From positions 173,720-237,719 of the forward strand of contig NZ_MUZU01000008.1 in the NCBI RefSeq assembly GCF_002000085.1: 64,000 nt of DNA. Direction: 5' to 3'. This DNA is from Pseudocolwellia agarivorans. GTDB lineage: Bacteria; Pseudomonadota; Gammaproteobacteria; Enterobacterales; Alteromonadaceae. Shown in pieces: positions 25,748 through 33,901 of this stretch; the first letter of the stretch is position 1; each line of letters opens with the position of its first letter. A program made the translations under genes and the position numbers. The notes below the pieces were generated by a model. The model was not told where the DNA came from and searched no databases. It was given only the letters and a program-made list of their open reading frames with translations.

Positions 25748-28102
25748 ATGAACATTATTCAAAATTATTATCATTGGTTACATGGTCGCTGGCCTGACCG
25801 TGCTGTAGAAAAACAGCCTTTAGTTAATGCTAATGGCACAACCAATGTAAAAGGCACCTATGTTGTTGGTGATTTAACAGGTGTTCCATTACTAAAGTTT
25901 TCTTCAGACACAGGAACTAAAGCCGTTAAAACGATTGTTGAAGACATAGACTTTAATGCGAGAACTAAAACTGCCGCTGTTCACGACTTAGTTATTATTG
26001 GTGGTGGTGTAAGTGGTTATGCTGCGGCTATTGAAGCAAAAAAACATGGCTTAAACTTTAAAATATTAGAAGCCAATCAGCCATTTTCTACTATCGAAAA
26101 CTTTCCTAATAAAAAGCCTATTTATACTTACCCTACGCAAATGAGACCTGAAGGCGATTTACAGTTTTCGAGCAAGGTTACTCATAAAGAAAGCTTATTA
26201 GAAGAACTTAAACAACAAATTTCTGAGCAAGGTATAACAACCGACATTGCGCAAGCAAGCCATGTTGAAAGAAAAGGTTCGATAATAAAAGTACATTTAG
26301 AAAACGGTGAAACCTTACAGGCACACCGCGTTATTATTGCGATTGGTCGATCAGGTAATTACCGTAAATTAAACGTTGAAGGCGAAAGCCTTGATAAAGT
26401 AACAAACCGTTTAATTGATCCCAAAGTATATGCCAATACTAAACTGCTTATTGTAGGTGGTGGCGATAGCGCGCTTGAAGCTGCAATAGCTACGGCCAAT
26501 GAAGATGCGAACGTAACCTTGTCGTATCGAAAGGGTGAATTTTCTCGAGCTAAATCTGAGAACATCGAGCAGGTTAATTCACTCGTCGATAAGGGTAAAA
26601 TCAACTTAGCCATGTCGACTAACGTTACTAAAATCACTTCCGATGAAGTGGTATTAAAAACAGCTTCAGGCGAAACTAAAGTAATAGAAAACAACCACGT
26701 ACTACTGGCAACTGGACGAGAAGCACCGTTAGATTTTTTCCGTCGCTCAAAAATGGCCATTAGTGGTGAAAGCACAGCTATCGGCTGGGCAGCCTTTATT
26801 TTATTTTTTATCGCTTTAACCGCCCTGTACGATTGGAAAGGCTACGGCTTTTTGAACAGCTTTTGGGGAAGTTTTTCTTACCCAGATCAAATGCCAGCAC
26901 TGATTGGCGGCATGGGTGAATGGTGGCAACAACAAGTTAACGATCGCAGTACACTTATTGGTACCATTGCCGTATCACTTAAAAGTCGTTCTTTTTATTA
27001 TACCGTTCTCTACACCCTACTAATTGCTGTATTTGGCTGGCAACGTATACAACGCCGTAAAACACCTTATGTAACAGTACAAACAACGGTATTGTTTTTA
27101 ATACAGTTATTTCCGTTATTTTTATTACCCGAAATTATTTTACCGCTATTAGGTTATAACGGCGTGTTTGACGCCGGCATGGGTAAAAGCTTTGCTGACG
27201 CATTATTTCCTAGTTATATATCCGCACAAGAACTGGCGGCTCATACTTGGCCTGAATGGGGACACCCTCGCGCTTACTGGCACGCTTACAGCTTTATTTT
27301 TGCTTGGCCATTAGGTGTTTACACTGTATTTACCGACACGCCGCAAGTGGCTTGGTTAGTTATTGGTGCCATTCAAACATTTGTAATTATTCCACTTATT
27401 GTAATGAAATGGGGTAAAGGCGCTTACTGTAGCTGGATATGTTCATGTGGTGCTATGGCAGAAACCATGGGCGACCAACATCGCCATAAAATGCCTCATG
27501 GCAGTAAATGGAACAAGCTCAACATGTTAGGCCAGTTTATTTTATTAGTGGCTGCAGCCTTGTTAGTTATTCGTATACTCGGTTGGATTTACCCTGACAC
27601 ATGGATGAATCAACTATTTAGCCTATTCTTAAAAGGTGAAAACAAAGACTACCAACTGGTTAATGCCTTCAGCTATAAATGGGTAGTTGATATATTTCTA
27701 GCCGGTATTTTAGGTTTCGGCCTTTACTTTAAATACTCAGGAAGAACTTGGTGTCGTTTTGCCTGTCCTCTTTCTGCATTAATGCACATATATAGCCGTT
27801 TTGGTCGATTCGCTATCGTAAGCGAAAAGTCAAAATGTATTAGCTGTAACCAATGTACGAGTGTTTGTCATCAAGGTATTGATGTAATGGCTTTTGCTAG
27901 CAAAGGTGAGCCTATGACAGATCCACAATGTGTTCGTTGTTCTGCCTGTGTACAAACTTGCCCTACTGGTACTTTATCTTTTGCTGAAATAAACCGTAAA
28001 ACGTCTGAAGTTATCCGCAAAGACAAGCTCGCTGCAAGCCCTGTTCAAATGGCTGAAAAGTTTGCCAAAGGCGCACAATTTATTGAGGTTAAAAATGTAT
28101 AA
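25748..28102 (+). CDS. Fusion: thioredoxin-reductase-like flavoprotein + NapH/NosR-like membrane Fe-S protein
   Basis: 784 residues. About 1-75 hold a flavoprotein-tail-like stretch (TYVVGDLTGVPLLKFSSDTG). About 77-335 form an FAD/NAD(P)H two-Rossmann unit (VIIGGGVSG, then LLIVGGGDSALEAA) without the CxxC of true thioredoxin reductase. From about 345 there are five or six transmembrane segments with C561-x3-C565-x-C567 and C669-x3-C673-P, as in NapH/NosR/RdxA. Two [4Fe-4S] ferredoxin motifs begin at Cys697 and Cys728. It should pass electrons from NAD(P)H through FAD to Fe-S clusters at the inner membrane. In this operon it could feed the radical SAM enzyme or arsenic reduction; that link is inference. 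Confidence 0.8.
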   Translation: MNIIQNYYHWLHGRWPDRAVEKQPLVNANGTTNVKGTYVVGDLTGVPLLKFSSDTGTKAVKTIVEDIDFNARTKTAAVHDLVIIGGGVSGYAAAIEAKKHGLNFKILEANQPFSTIENFPNKKPIYTYPTQMRPEGDLQFSSKVTHKESLLEELKQQISEQGITTDIAQASHVERKGSIIKVHLENGETLQAHRVIIAIGRSGNYRKLNVEGESLDKVTNRLIDPKVYANTKLLIVGGGDSALEAAIATANEDANVTLSYRKGEFSRAKSENIEQVNSLVDKGKINLAMSTNVTKITSDEVVLKTASGETKVIENNHVLLATGREAPLDFFRRSKMAISGESTAIGWAAFILFFIALTALYDWKGYGFLNSFWGSFSYPDQMPALIGGMGEWWQQQVNDRSTLIGTIAVSLKSRSFYYTVLYTLLIAVFGWQRIQRRKTPYVTVQTTVLFLIQLFPLFLLPEIILPLLGYNGVFDAGMGKSFADALFPSYISAQELAAHTWPEWGHPRAYWHAYSFIFAWPLGVYTVFTDTPQVAWLVIGAIQTFVIIPLIVMKWGKGAYCSWICSCGAMAETMGDQHRHKMPHGSKWNKLNMLGQFILLVAAALLVIRILGWIYPDTWMNQLFSLFLKGENKDYQLVNAFSYKWVVDIFLAGILGFGLYFKYSGRTWCRFACPLSALMHIYSRFGRFAIVSEKSKCISCNQCTSVCHQGIDVMAFASKGEPMTDPQCVRCSACVQTCPTGTLSFAEINRKTSEVIRKDKLAASPVQMAEKFAKGAQFIEVKNV

Positions 28103-28838
28103 AGGTCATAAGGTATGTGTCGTTATCCCTGCCTTAAATGAAGAACAAGCAATCGACATTGTTGTTCGCGCTCTTGTTGGCTTAAAACTTGATAAACAAG
28201 CAGTAATTGACCACGTGGTCGTTTGCGATAACGGCTCTACCGACAATACCGAAAATGCAGCAGCAGCAGCTGGTGCTCAAGTAGTTAAACAAAATACTCC
28301 AGGTTACGGCATTGCTTGTTTAACCGCTATGGCTCACTTACCTCTTTGCGATATTGTGCTTTTTGTAGATGGTGATGACTCTTGTATTATTTCTCAAGCT
28401 ATCCCCTTACTTGAAGGAATCTCTAGAGGTGCCGACTTAACCATAGGTTCTCGCACCTTAGGTAAAATTGAAGTAGGCGCATTAACTGGCCCACAAGTTT
28501 TTGGCAACTGGCTTTCTAGTTATTTAATCACTTTATTTTGGGGACAAAAAATCACTGACTTAGGCCCTTTTCGTGCTATTCGATATTCGTCTCTCAAGTC
28601 ATTACAAATGGCAGATAAAACCTTTGGTTGGACGGTAGAAATGCAAGTAAAGGCGATTATTCATGGTATGGACGTACGTGAATATCCTGTTGACTCAAAA
28701 GTACGTATTGGTGAATCAAAAATAAGCGGTACAGTTTCAGGCTCAGTTAAAGCGGGTATCGGTATTTTGTCGATGATTGGTAAGCTTTATTTATCCCAAT
28801 CTAAGCTCAAAAAAACCTTACAAGATAAGACGGTTTAA
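28095..28838 (+). CDS. Family 2 glycosyltransferase, dolichyl-phosphate-hexose synthase type
   Basis: 247 residues from ATG at 28095, which overlaps the preceding gene by 8 bases and follows a GAGG ribosome site; an upstream in-frame start at 28062 is less likely. GT2 motifs are VVIPALNEEQ, DNGSTDNT, and DGDD (Asp92-Gly-Asp94). The late GSRTLGKIEVGALTGPQVFGN and TDLGPFRAIR are typical of enzymes that load a hexose on a polyprenyl phosphate. No membrane anchor is evident. It could make the lipid donor for the GT-C enzyme two genes upstream. Confidence 0.82.
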   Translation: MYKGHKVCVVIPALNEEQAIDIVVRALVGLKLDKQAVIDHVVVCDNGSTDNTENAAAAAGAQVVKQNTPGYGIACLTAMAHLPLCDIVLFVDGDDSCIISQAIPLLEGISRGADLTIGSRTLGKIEVGALTGPQVFGNWLSSYLITLFWGQKITDLGPFRAIRYSSLKSLQMADKTFGWTVEMQVKAIIHGMDVREYPVDSKVRIGESKISGTVSGSVKAGIGILSMIGKLYLSQSKLKKTLQDKTV

Positions 28839-28839
28839 C

Positions 28840-29709
28840 ATGACCAAAATCCAATACCTTTTTGCGTTTATTTTTATAGTTTTTGTTGGTGTTGCTATTA
28901 AAGGCTACACCTTATATCAAGCAGTGAGTCCAAATCCAATAAGCTATTGGGACGTAAGTAACGAGAGCAATAATCAACAAATAAGTCATGAACTATGGGC
29001 AGAGTTTTTATCATTATATTTAATAGTAAACCCTGAAACATCAGCGCGTGAATTTGCCTATAGCCAAGTATCAATAAACGACAAAAGTAAGCTCAAAAAC
29101 TACTTAGAGCGACTTAGTAATATTGATCCTAGGCAATTCAATAAAAACGAACAACTCGCTTATTGGATAAACCTGTACAACGCGTTAACCATTAATGTTG
29201 TTTTAAAGCACTACCCAATTGAATCAATTAAAAATATTGGTGACGGTTTTACAGGTCCGTGGAATCAAGAACTTATAACGATAGCGGGCATTAATGTGTC
29301 GTTAAATCAAATTGAACACGGAATTTTAAGAGCCTTGTGGCAAGAAAAACGTATTCACTACGTAATTAATTGTGCAAGCATCGGCTGCCCTGATTTGTTA
29401 CCTAAGCCTTTTAATAGTAAAGAAATTAACAAACAACTAGATGAAGCAGCAATACGTTTTATTAATCAAAACAAAGGCGTGTATTTATCTGGAAACAAAC
29501 TCGTTTTATCAAGTATATATCATTGGTTTTCAGATGATTTTGGTACAAATACACAAGAAATAATCACACATATTAGCGATTACGCCAACACACCTTTAAA
29601 AGAACAATTAAAACAGTTTTCTGGCGACATCGAATATCAATATAACTGGAAATTAAATAAGACATTATCGGGTCGTTTAAATAATCCCAATACAAACAAG
29701 AATCACTAA
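28840..29709 (+). CDS. DUF547-domain membrane-anchored protein
   Basis: 289 residues from the ATG at 28840, one base after the previous stop; a longer in-frame start inside the upstream gene is unlikely. An N-terminal hydrophobic helix (about 5-25) suggests an inner-membrane anchor or uncleaved signal with a periplasmic domain. The DUF547 core is clear: NEQLAYWINLYNALTINVVL, then YVINCASIGCPDL and LSSIYHWFSDDFG. Biochemical function is unknown; the fold has been compared with cysteine-protease-like domains, and CASIGCP contains possible catalytic Cys. DUF547 genes recur next to DUF2064 transferases. Confidence 0.82.
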   Translation: MTKIQYLFAFIFIVFVGVAIKGYTLYQAVSPNPISYWDVSNESNNQQISHELWAEFLSLYLIVNPETSAREFAYSQVSINDKSKLKNYLERLSNIDPRQFNKNEQLAYWINLYNALTINVVLKHYPIESIKNIGDGFTGPWNQELITIAGINVSLNQIEHGILRALWQEKRIHYVINCASIGCPDLLPKPFNSKEINKQLDEAAIRFINQNKGVYLSGNKLVLSSIYHWFSDDFGTNTQEIITHISDYANTPLKEQLKQFSGDIEYQYNWKLNKTLSGRLNNPNTNKNH

Positions 29710-29722
29710 GTACATAAAAAAT

Positions 29723-30433
29723 ATGAACCAAAAAAAACCATCACTCGTTATATTTTGCAAACGACCAAAACTGAATCAAGGCAAGCAACGCCTTGCTGAA
29801 GATAGTAGTGCAGAAAGCGCCCTTACTATCGCAAAAGCTTTGTTAGATTGCGCGCTTGAAGATGCGAGAAATTGGCAAGGCGCTGTTGTGCTTGCCTGTT
29901 CGAATAATGACGATATGGAATGGGCTAAGTCTTTAAACCTTAATGCCCACGTTATTTATCAACTGCCTTTAAATCAGTCAGGCAACTTAGGTGAACGCCT
30001 TAATTTTATTGACACTGAATTGCGTAAACAAGGCCACCAACAACTTGTTTTTATTGGTACCGATGCTCCAATGTTGACTGAAAATCATTACCAAGAAATA
30101 GAATTAGCTTTAAAAGATAACGACATAGCGCTAAGCCATGCAGACGATGGCGGTGTAGTGATTATGGCAAATAAAGCGCCTTGGCCCAATTTAACTGATT
30201 TGCCATGGAGCACTGAAAAATTATCACTAAGCTTGTCGCAACTATGTAGAGAAAAAAAACTAAGTGTTACATACACCCTATCGGGCTACGACATTGATTA
30301 TATGGCTGACATTAAAAAGTTATTAATTGATTTACAAACTGATCTCCGCCCTGCTCGACAAGCATTATTACTAACGTTAGAACAAACATTTAACGATTTA
30401 ACATTATTACCTAAGGTAACTACTCATGCATGA
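29723..30433 (+). CDS. DUF2064 nucleotidyl/glycosyltransferase, TIGR04282-type (arsenosugar-associated)
   Basis: 236 residues, cytoplasmic. GT-A-like CofC/DUF2064 features: LVIFCKRPKLNQGKQRLAED at the N-terminus, FIGTDAPML, and SHADDGGVVIMA, followed by the LPWSTEKLS motif typical of this family. Members are annotated as arsenosugar-biosynthesis-associated transferases because they occur with radical SAM and ArsM genes, as here. Probable role: transfer or activation of a sugar or phosphate unit on the arsenical ribose. It overlaps arsM by 8 bases. Confidence 0.85.
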   Translation: MNQKKPSLVIFCKRPKLNQGKQRLAEDSSAESALTIAKALLDCALEDARNWQGAVVLACSNNDDMEWAKSLNLNAHVIYQLPLNQSGNLGERLNFIDTELRKQGHQQLVFIGTDAPMLTENHYQEIELALKDNDIALSHADDGGVVIMANKAPWPNLTDLPWSTEKLSLSLSQLCREKKLSVTYTLSGYDIDYMADIKKLLIDLQTDLRPARQALLLTLEQTFNDLTLLPKVTTHA

Positions 30434-31514
30434 TATTGTAAAAGACTACTACGGCAATGTACTTAGCGGTTCAGACGACCTACAAACCAACGCTTGTTGT
30501 ACAGATGACAACTTATCTAATTCACTAAAAGCAATATTATCGAACATTCATGATGAGGTGCTAACACGCTATTACGGTTGTGGCTTAGTAACGCCTGAAT
30601 TACTTAAAGGTTGCCATGTATTAGATTTAGGTTGTGGTGCAGGCCGCGATTGTTACGCCATTGCGCAAATGGTGGGAGAATCAGGTTCAGTTACTGGCGT
30701 AGACATGACCGACGAACAATTAGCCGTAGCCAACAAGCATATTGAATACCACAGAGAAAAATTTGGTTACGCTAAAGCAAATACTACCTTTTTAAAAGGT
30801 TACATTGAAAAGCTAAACGAATTAGATATAGCTGATAATAGTGTAGATCTTGTTGTATCTAACTGTGTTATTAACTTAAGCCCTGATAAACACGCCGTTT
30901 TAAAAGAAATTTTTCGTATTTTAAAACCCGGTGGAGAAATATATTTTTCAGATGTTTATGCCGACAAACGCGTACCCGCACATTTAAAAGATGATCCGTT
31001 ATTATACGGTGAATGTTTAAGTGGTGCTCTTTATTGGAACGACTTTGAAAACCTTGCTAAATCAGTAGGTTTTGCTGAACCTCGCTTAGTATCAAGCCGT
31101 GTAATTACTATCGACAACGACGAGCTTGCTGGGCGTTTAGAAGACATTAATTTTACCTCTGCAACCTATCGTTTATTTAAAGCTGCAGACTTAGAGCAAG
31201 ACCCTCAAGACTACGGACAAAAAGTAACGTACAAGGGTTCAATACCAGAGCACGAAGCAGAATTCACTTTAGACCAAAACACAACATTTGTAGCACAACA
31301 ACCTACCCAAGTTAGCGGTAATACATGGCGCACACTTCAACAATCACGTTTTAATCAGCACTTTATTTTTGAAGGAGATTTTGAAAAACATTTAGGACTA
31401 TTTGATATCAGCGATGCTGCCTTCGACTTTTCAAGCACAAAAGCCAGCAGTAGTTCATCAAGCTGTTGTGCACCTAAACCTGAAACAACAGAAAAAAAAT
31501 CGAGTTGTTGCTAG
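30426..31514 (+). CDS. arsM: Arsenite S-adenosylmethionine methyltransferase ArsM
   Basis: 362 residues. The SAM-binding motif is VLDLGCGAGRDCYAIAQMVG. Cysteines known to bind As(III) in ArsM are present: Cys24-Cys25 (NACCTDD), Cys147 (SNCVINLSP) and Cys197 (GECLSGALYW). The C-terminus has two CC pairs (347-348 and 361-362) in a Ser/Lys-rich tail, common in arsenosugar-type ArsM. It methylates arsenite to mono- and dimethylated forms, the first committed step of arsenosugar synthesis. Translationally coupled both to the gene before (8-base overlap) and after (TAGTG). Confidence 0.93.
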   Translation: MHDIVKDYYGNVLSGSDDLQTNACCTDDNLSNSLKAILSNIHDEVLTRYYGCGLVTPELLKGCHVLDLGCGAGRDCYAIAQMVGESGSVTGVDMTDEQLAVANKHIEYHREKFGYAKANTTFLKGYIEKLNELDIADNSVDLVVSNCVINLSPDKHAVLKEIFRILKPGGEIYFSDVYADKRVPAHLKDDPLLYGECLSGALYWNDFENLAKSVGFAEPRLVSSRVITIDNDELAGRLEDINFTSATYRLFKAADLEQDPQDYGQKVTYKGSIPEHEAEFTLDQNTTFVAQQPTQVSGNTWRTLQQSRFNQHFIFEGDFEKHLGLFDISDAAFDFSSTKASSSSSSCCAPKPETTEKKSSCC

Positions 31515-32428
31515 TGGAGATTGTAGAGCACGATAATTGGTTATATACACCAGAAGGCGAAAGCCGTGGTTATATTCAACCTCATGCCCTGACTGAGCTT
31601 TGGTTTCATACCGGAACTAAATGTAACTTGGCATGCGACTTTTGCTTGGAGGGCTCTAGCCCTTCAGACAAACGTTTAGGCACACCTAAATTAGCTGAAA
31701 TAAAACCCTATATTGACGAAGCCTTAACCTTAGGTGTTGAGCAGTTTTCATTTACTGGTGGCGAACCTTTTCTTGCTAAAGATATTATCGATATTTTAGC
31801 GTATGCCTCTCAGTTTAAGCCTTGCTTAGTGCTAACTAATGGTACCGACCCTTTAATAAAAAGGTTTGACGCTTTATGTGCTTTACAAGCTAAAAATCAA
31901 CACCCTATTTCGCTACGTATTAGTATTGACTCGCCAATAGAAAAAACACACGACTTAGCCCGTGGCGAAGGTAATTTTGCTAAAGCATTTATTGGTATGC
32001 GCATGCTGCATAATCATGGTTTTAACGTATCGCTTGCTCGCCATATTGCTAATGGTGAAGATACTGCATTGGTTGATCAACAATACCAAGCGCTATTTGA
32101 GCTAAATGGTTTACCTAAAAACATGAACATTGTCGCTTTTCCTGACTTTTTACCGCCAGGTTCGTTACCTAATGTTCCGCATATTACCACCCATTGCATG
32201 ACCACTTATCAAGATGAAGCACAACGTAAAAATTACATGTGTGCAAATTCAAAAATGATCATCAAAAAAAATAAGCAAATGCAAGTATACGCCTGCACCT
32301 TGGTTGACGACAACGAAGATTATTTTTTATCAACTTCGTTAACGCAAAGTATGACCAAAAAAATTAATTTAAAACACCACCGCTGTTATAGCTGCTTTGC
32401 TCATGGCGCTAGCTGCAGTGAAATATAA
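31514..32428 (+). CDS. Radical SAM enzyme in arsenic-sugar operon (not canonical ArsS)
   Basis: 304 residues from GTG at 31514, which shares a base with the arsM stop; a TTG at 31505 is the alternative. The [4Fe-4S]/SAM motif is C37-x3-C41-x2-C44 (CNLACDFCLEGSSPSDKR), followed by FSFTGGEPFL. A C-terminal Cys cluster (CYSCFAHGASC) and C-A-C-T segment could bind an auxiliary cluster. ArsS of cyanobacteria joins a 5'-deoxyadenosyl group to dimethylarsenite; this protein lacks the ArsS-type CNxxCxHCHVDA motif, so it may do the same step by convergence or a different one. Confidence 0.82.
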   Translation: MEIVEHDNWLYTPEGESRGYIQPHALTELWFHTGTKCNLACDFCLEGSSPSDKRLGTPKLAEIKPYIDEALTLGVEQFSFTGGEPFLAKDIIDILAYASQFKPCLVLTNGTDPLIKRFDALCALQAKNQHPISLRISIDSPIEKTHDLARGEGNFAKAFIGMRMLHNHGFNVSLARHIANGEDTALVDQQYQALFELNGLPKNMNIVAFPDFLPPGSLPNVPHITTHCMTTYQDEAQRKNYMCANSKMIIKKNKQMQVYACTLVDDNEDYFLSTSLTQSMTKKINLKHHRCYSCFAHGASCSEI

Positions 32429-32437
32429 GGATAATTT

Positions 32438-32878
32438 ATGAAATCTATTCTTTTTTTATGTACCGGAAACTCATGCCGAAGCCAGATGGCTCATGGCTTA
32501 GCTAACTCATTACTTAGTGATAAGTTTGAAAGCTATTCTGCGGGTATAGAGTCTCATGGCCTTAACCCTTCAGCAGTAAAAGTAATGCAAGAAATTGGCA
32601 TTGATATTAGCCAATATCAATCACAAACATTAGACGAATTTGACACTAAAAAATTCGATTATGTTGTTGCGGTTTGCGAACATGCGGCAAGTAACTGTCC
32701 GGTATTTCCAGACCAAACGAATGTAATAGTGCATCAGTTTGATGATCCACCAAAGTTAGCAAAACAAGCAAATACTCCCGAGGAAGCACTTGCGCATTAC
32801 CGTAGAGTACGCGATCAAATAAAAAGCTGGATCACAACCCTTCCAGAGCAAGTTAGCGTATCCAATACCGCAGCGTAA
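32438..32878 (+). CDS. arsC: Thioredoxin-coupled arsenate reductase (LMW-phosphatase fold)
   Basis: 146 residues. The P-loop is FLCTGNSCRSQMAHG with nucleophilic Cys8. Cys80 and Cys87 (VCEHAASNC) have the same 7-residue spacing as Cys82/Cys89 of S. aureus ArsC, forming the relay disulfide reduced by thioredoxin. It reduces arsenate to arsenite in the cytoplasm, giving the substrate of ArsM. GGATAA ribosome site before ATG. It lies 9 bases after the radical SAM gene. Confidence 0.9.
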   Translation: MKSILFLCTGNSCRSQMAHGLANSLLSDKFESYSAGIESHGLNPSAVKVMQEIGIDISQYQSQTLDEFDTKKFDYVVAVCEHAASNCPVFPDQTNVIVHQFDDPPKLAKQANTPEEALAHYRRVRDQIKSWITTLPEQVSVSNTAA

Positions 32879-32905
32879 AAACAAACAGATCAAATAGGAA
32901 AACAC

Positions 32906-33754
32906 ATGTTAGCAATTATTGGTGGCACCGGTATTTATAGTATTGATGGCCTAAGTATTATTGAAAAGCACGATATAGATACACCTTACGGTAAGCCTTC
33001 AGCTGAAATAATTAGAGGCATGTATCAAAATAAAGAAGTTTTATTTTTACCTCGCCACGGTAATAACCATTCGCTGCTCCCCTCAGAGGTGAATTATCGC
33101 GCTAACATTTGGGCACTAAAAAGCTTATCTGTTACACAAATCATTGGTTTATCTGCCGTAGGTAGTTTACAACAAGAGATAAAACCCGGTGACCTAGCCA
33201 TTGCAGATCAGTATTTTGACTTTGTAAAAAGTAGTCGAGAAAAAACCTTTTTTGGCGAAGGTCTTGTTGCGCATGTGTCAACAGCAGAACCTACTTGTTT
33301 AGCTCTTGCAGATGCTATTTCAGACGCCGCTAAAACATATTCAATTAATATTCACAGAAATAAAACCTATGCCTGTGTTGACGGACCACGCTTAGGAACA
33401 AAAGCCGAAAGTTTATTTTTAAAAAACGCTGCACAATGCGATTTAGTGGGTATGACAAATGTACCTGAAGTGTTTTTAGCTCGAGAAGCGCAAATTTGTT
33501 ACTGCACCATTGCAATAGCAACCGATTATGACTGTTGGCAAGATGATCCAAAACATCATGTAACAGTAGAACAAGTGATTAGTCGTTATGGAAGCAGTAT
33601 TACTAAAGCCAAGTTAGTACTAGAAGCGTATTTAAAAGCAACTCCAGCCCAATGCACTAGCAACTGTAATCACGCCTTAAAAAGCGCCATGCTAACGCCA
33701 GTTGAAGCAATGTCTGAAAGTAAAGAAGCACTATATAATGTTTTATCTGCGTAA
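32906..33754 (+). CDS. MTAP-family purine nucleoside phosphorylase
   Basis: 282 residues. Methylthioadenosine/methylthioinosine phosphorylase features: IIGGTGIYSIDGL (phosphate loop), PRHGNNHSLLPSEVNYRANI, GMTNVPEVFLAREA, and ATDYDCW. The family splits 5'-deoxy-5'-methylthio-nucleosides with phosphate into base and 5-thio-ribose-1-phosphate. In this operon the plausible substrate is 5'-deoxy-5'-dimethylarsinoyl-adenosine, a close structural analogue, which would give an arsenical ribose-1-phosphate. This is inference; ordinary MTA salvage is the alternative. Last gene of the run; GGA before the ATG. Confidence 0.85.
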   Translation: MLAIIGGTGIYSIDGLSIIEKHDIDTPYGKPSAEIIRGMYQNKEVLFLPRHGNNHSLLPSEVNYRANIWALKSLSVTQIIGLSAVGSLQQEIKPGDLAIADQYFDFVKSSREKTFFGEGLVAHVSTAEPTCLALADAISDAAKTYSINIHRNKTYACVDGPRLGTKAESLFLKNAAQCDLVGMTNVPEVFLAREAQICYCTIAIATDYDCWQDDPKHHVTVEQVISRYGSSITKAKLVLEAYLKATPAQCTSNCNHALKSAMLTPVEAMSESKEALYNVLSA

Positions 33755-33901
33755 GCAGGTAGAGCATGTTGTACTTTCAAATACCTTTATTTGATATTTA
33801 AGTTTGAAAAATCAAATAGGCCTCAATTAAAGTTTTCTCCATTCCCTCAGTAAATGTACTATATTCAATTGAAGTAATATTGTTTTTTTAGAGAATACAC
33901 A

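Noticed and set aside
28062..28094. Longer N-termini for the GT2 gene at 28095 and the DUF547 gene at 28840
   Set aside because: The extra residues lie inside the previous genes, do not fit the families, and the internal ATGs have better ribosome sites or spacing.
31514..32428. Calling the radical SAM gene arsS
   Set aside because: Position fits, but the cluster-binding motif and C-terminus do not look like ArsS, so the name was not used.
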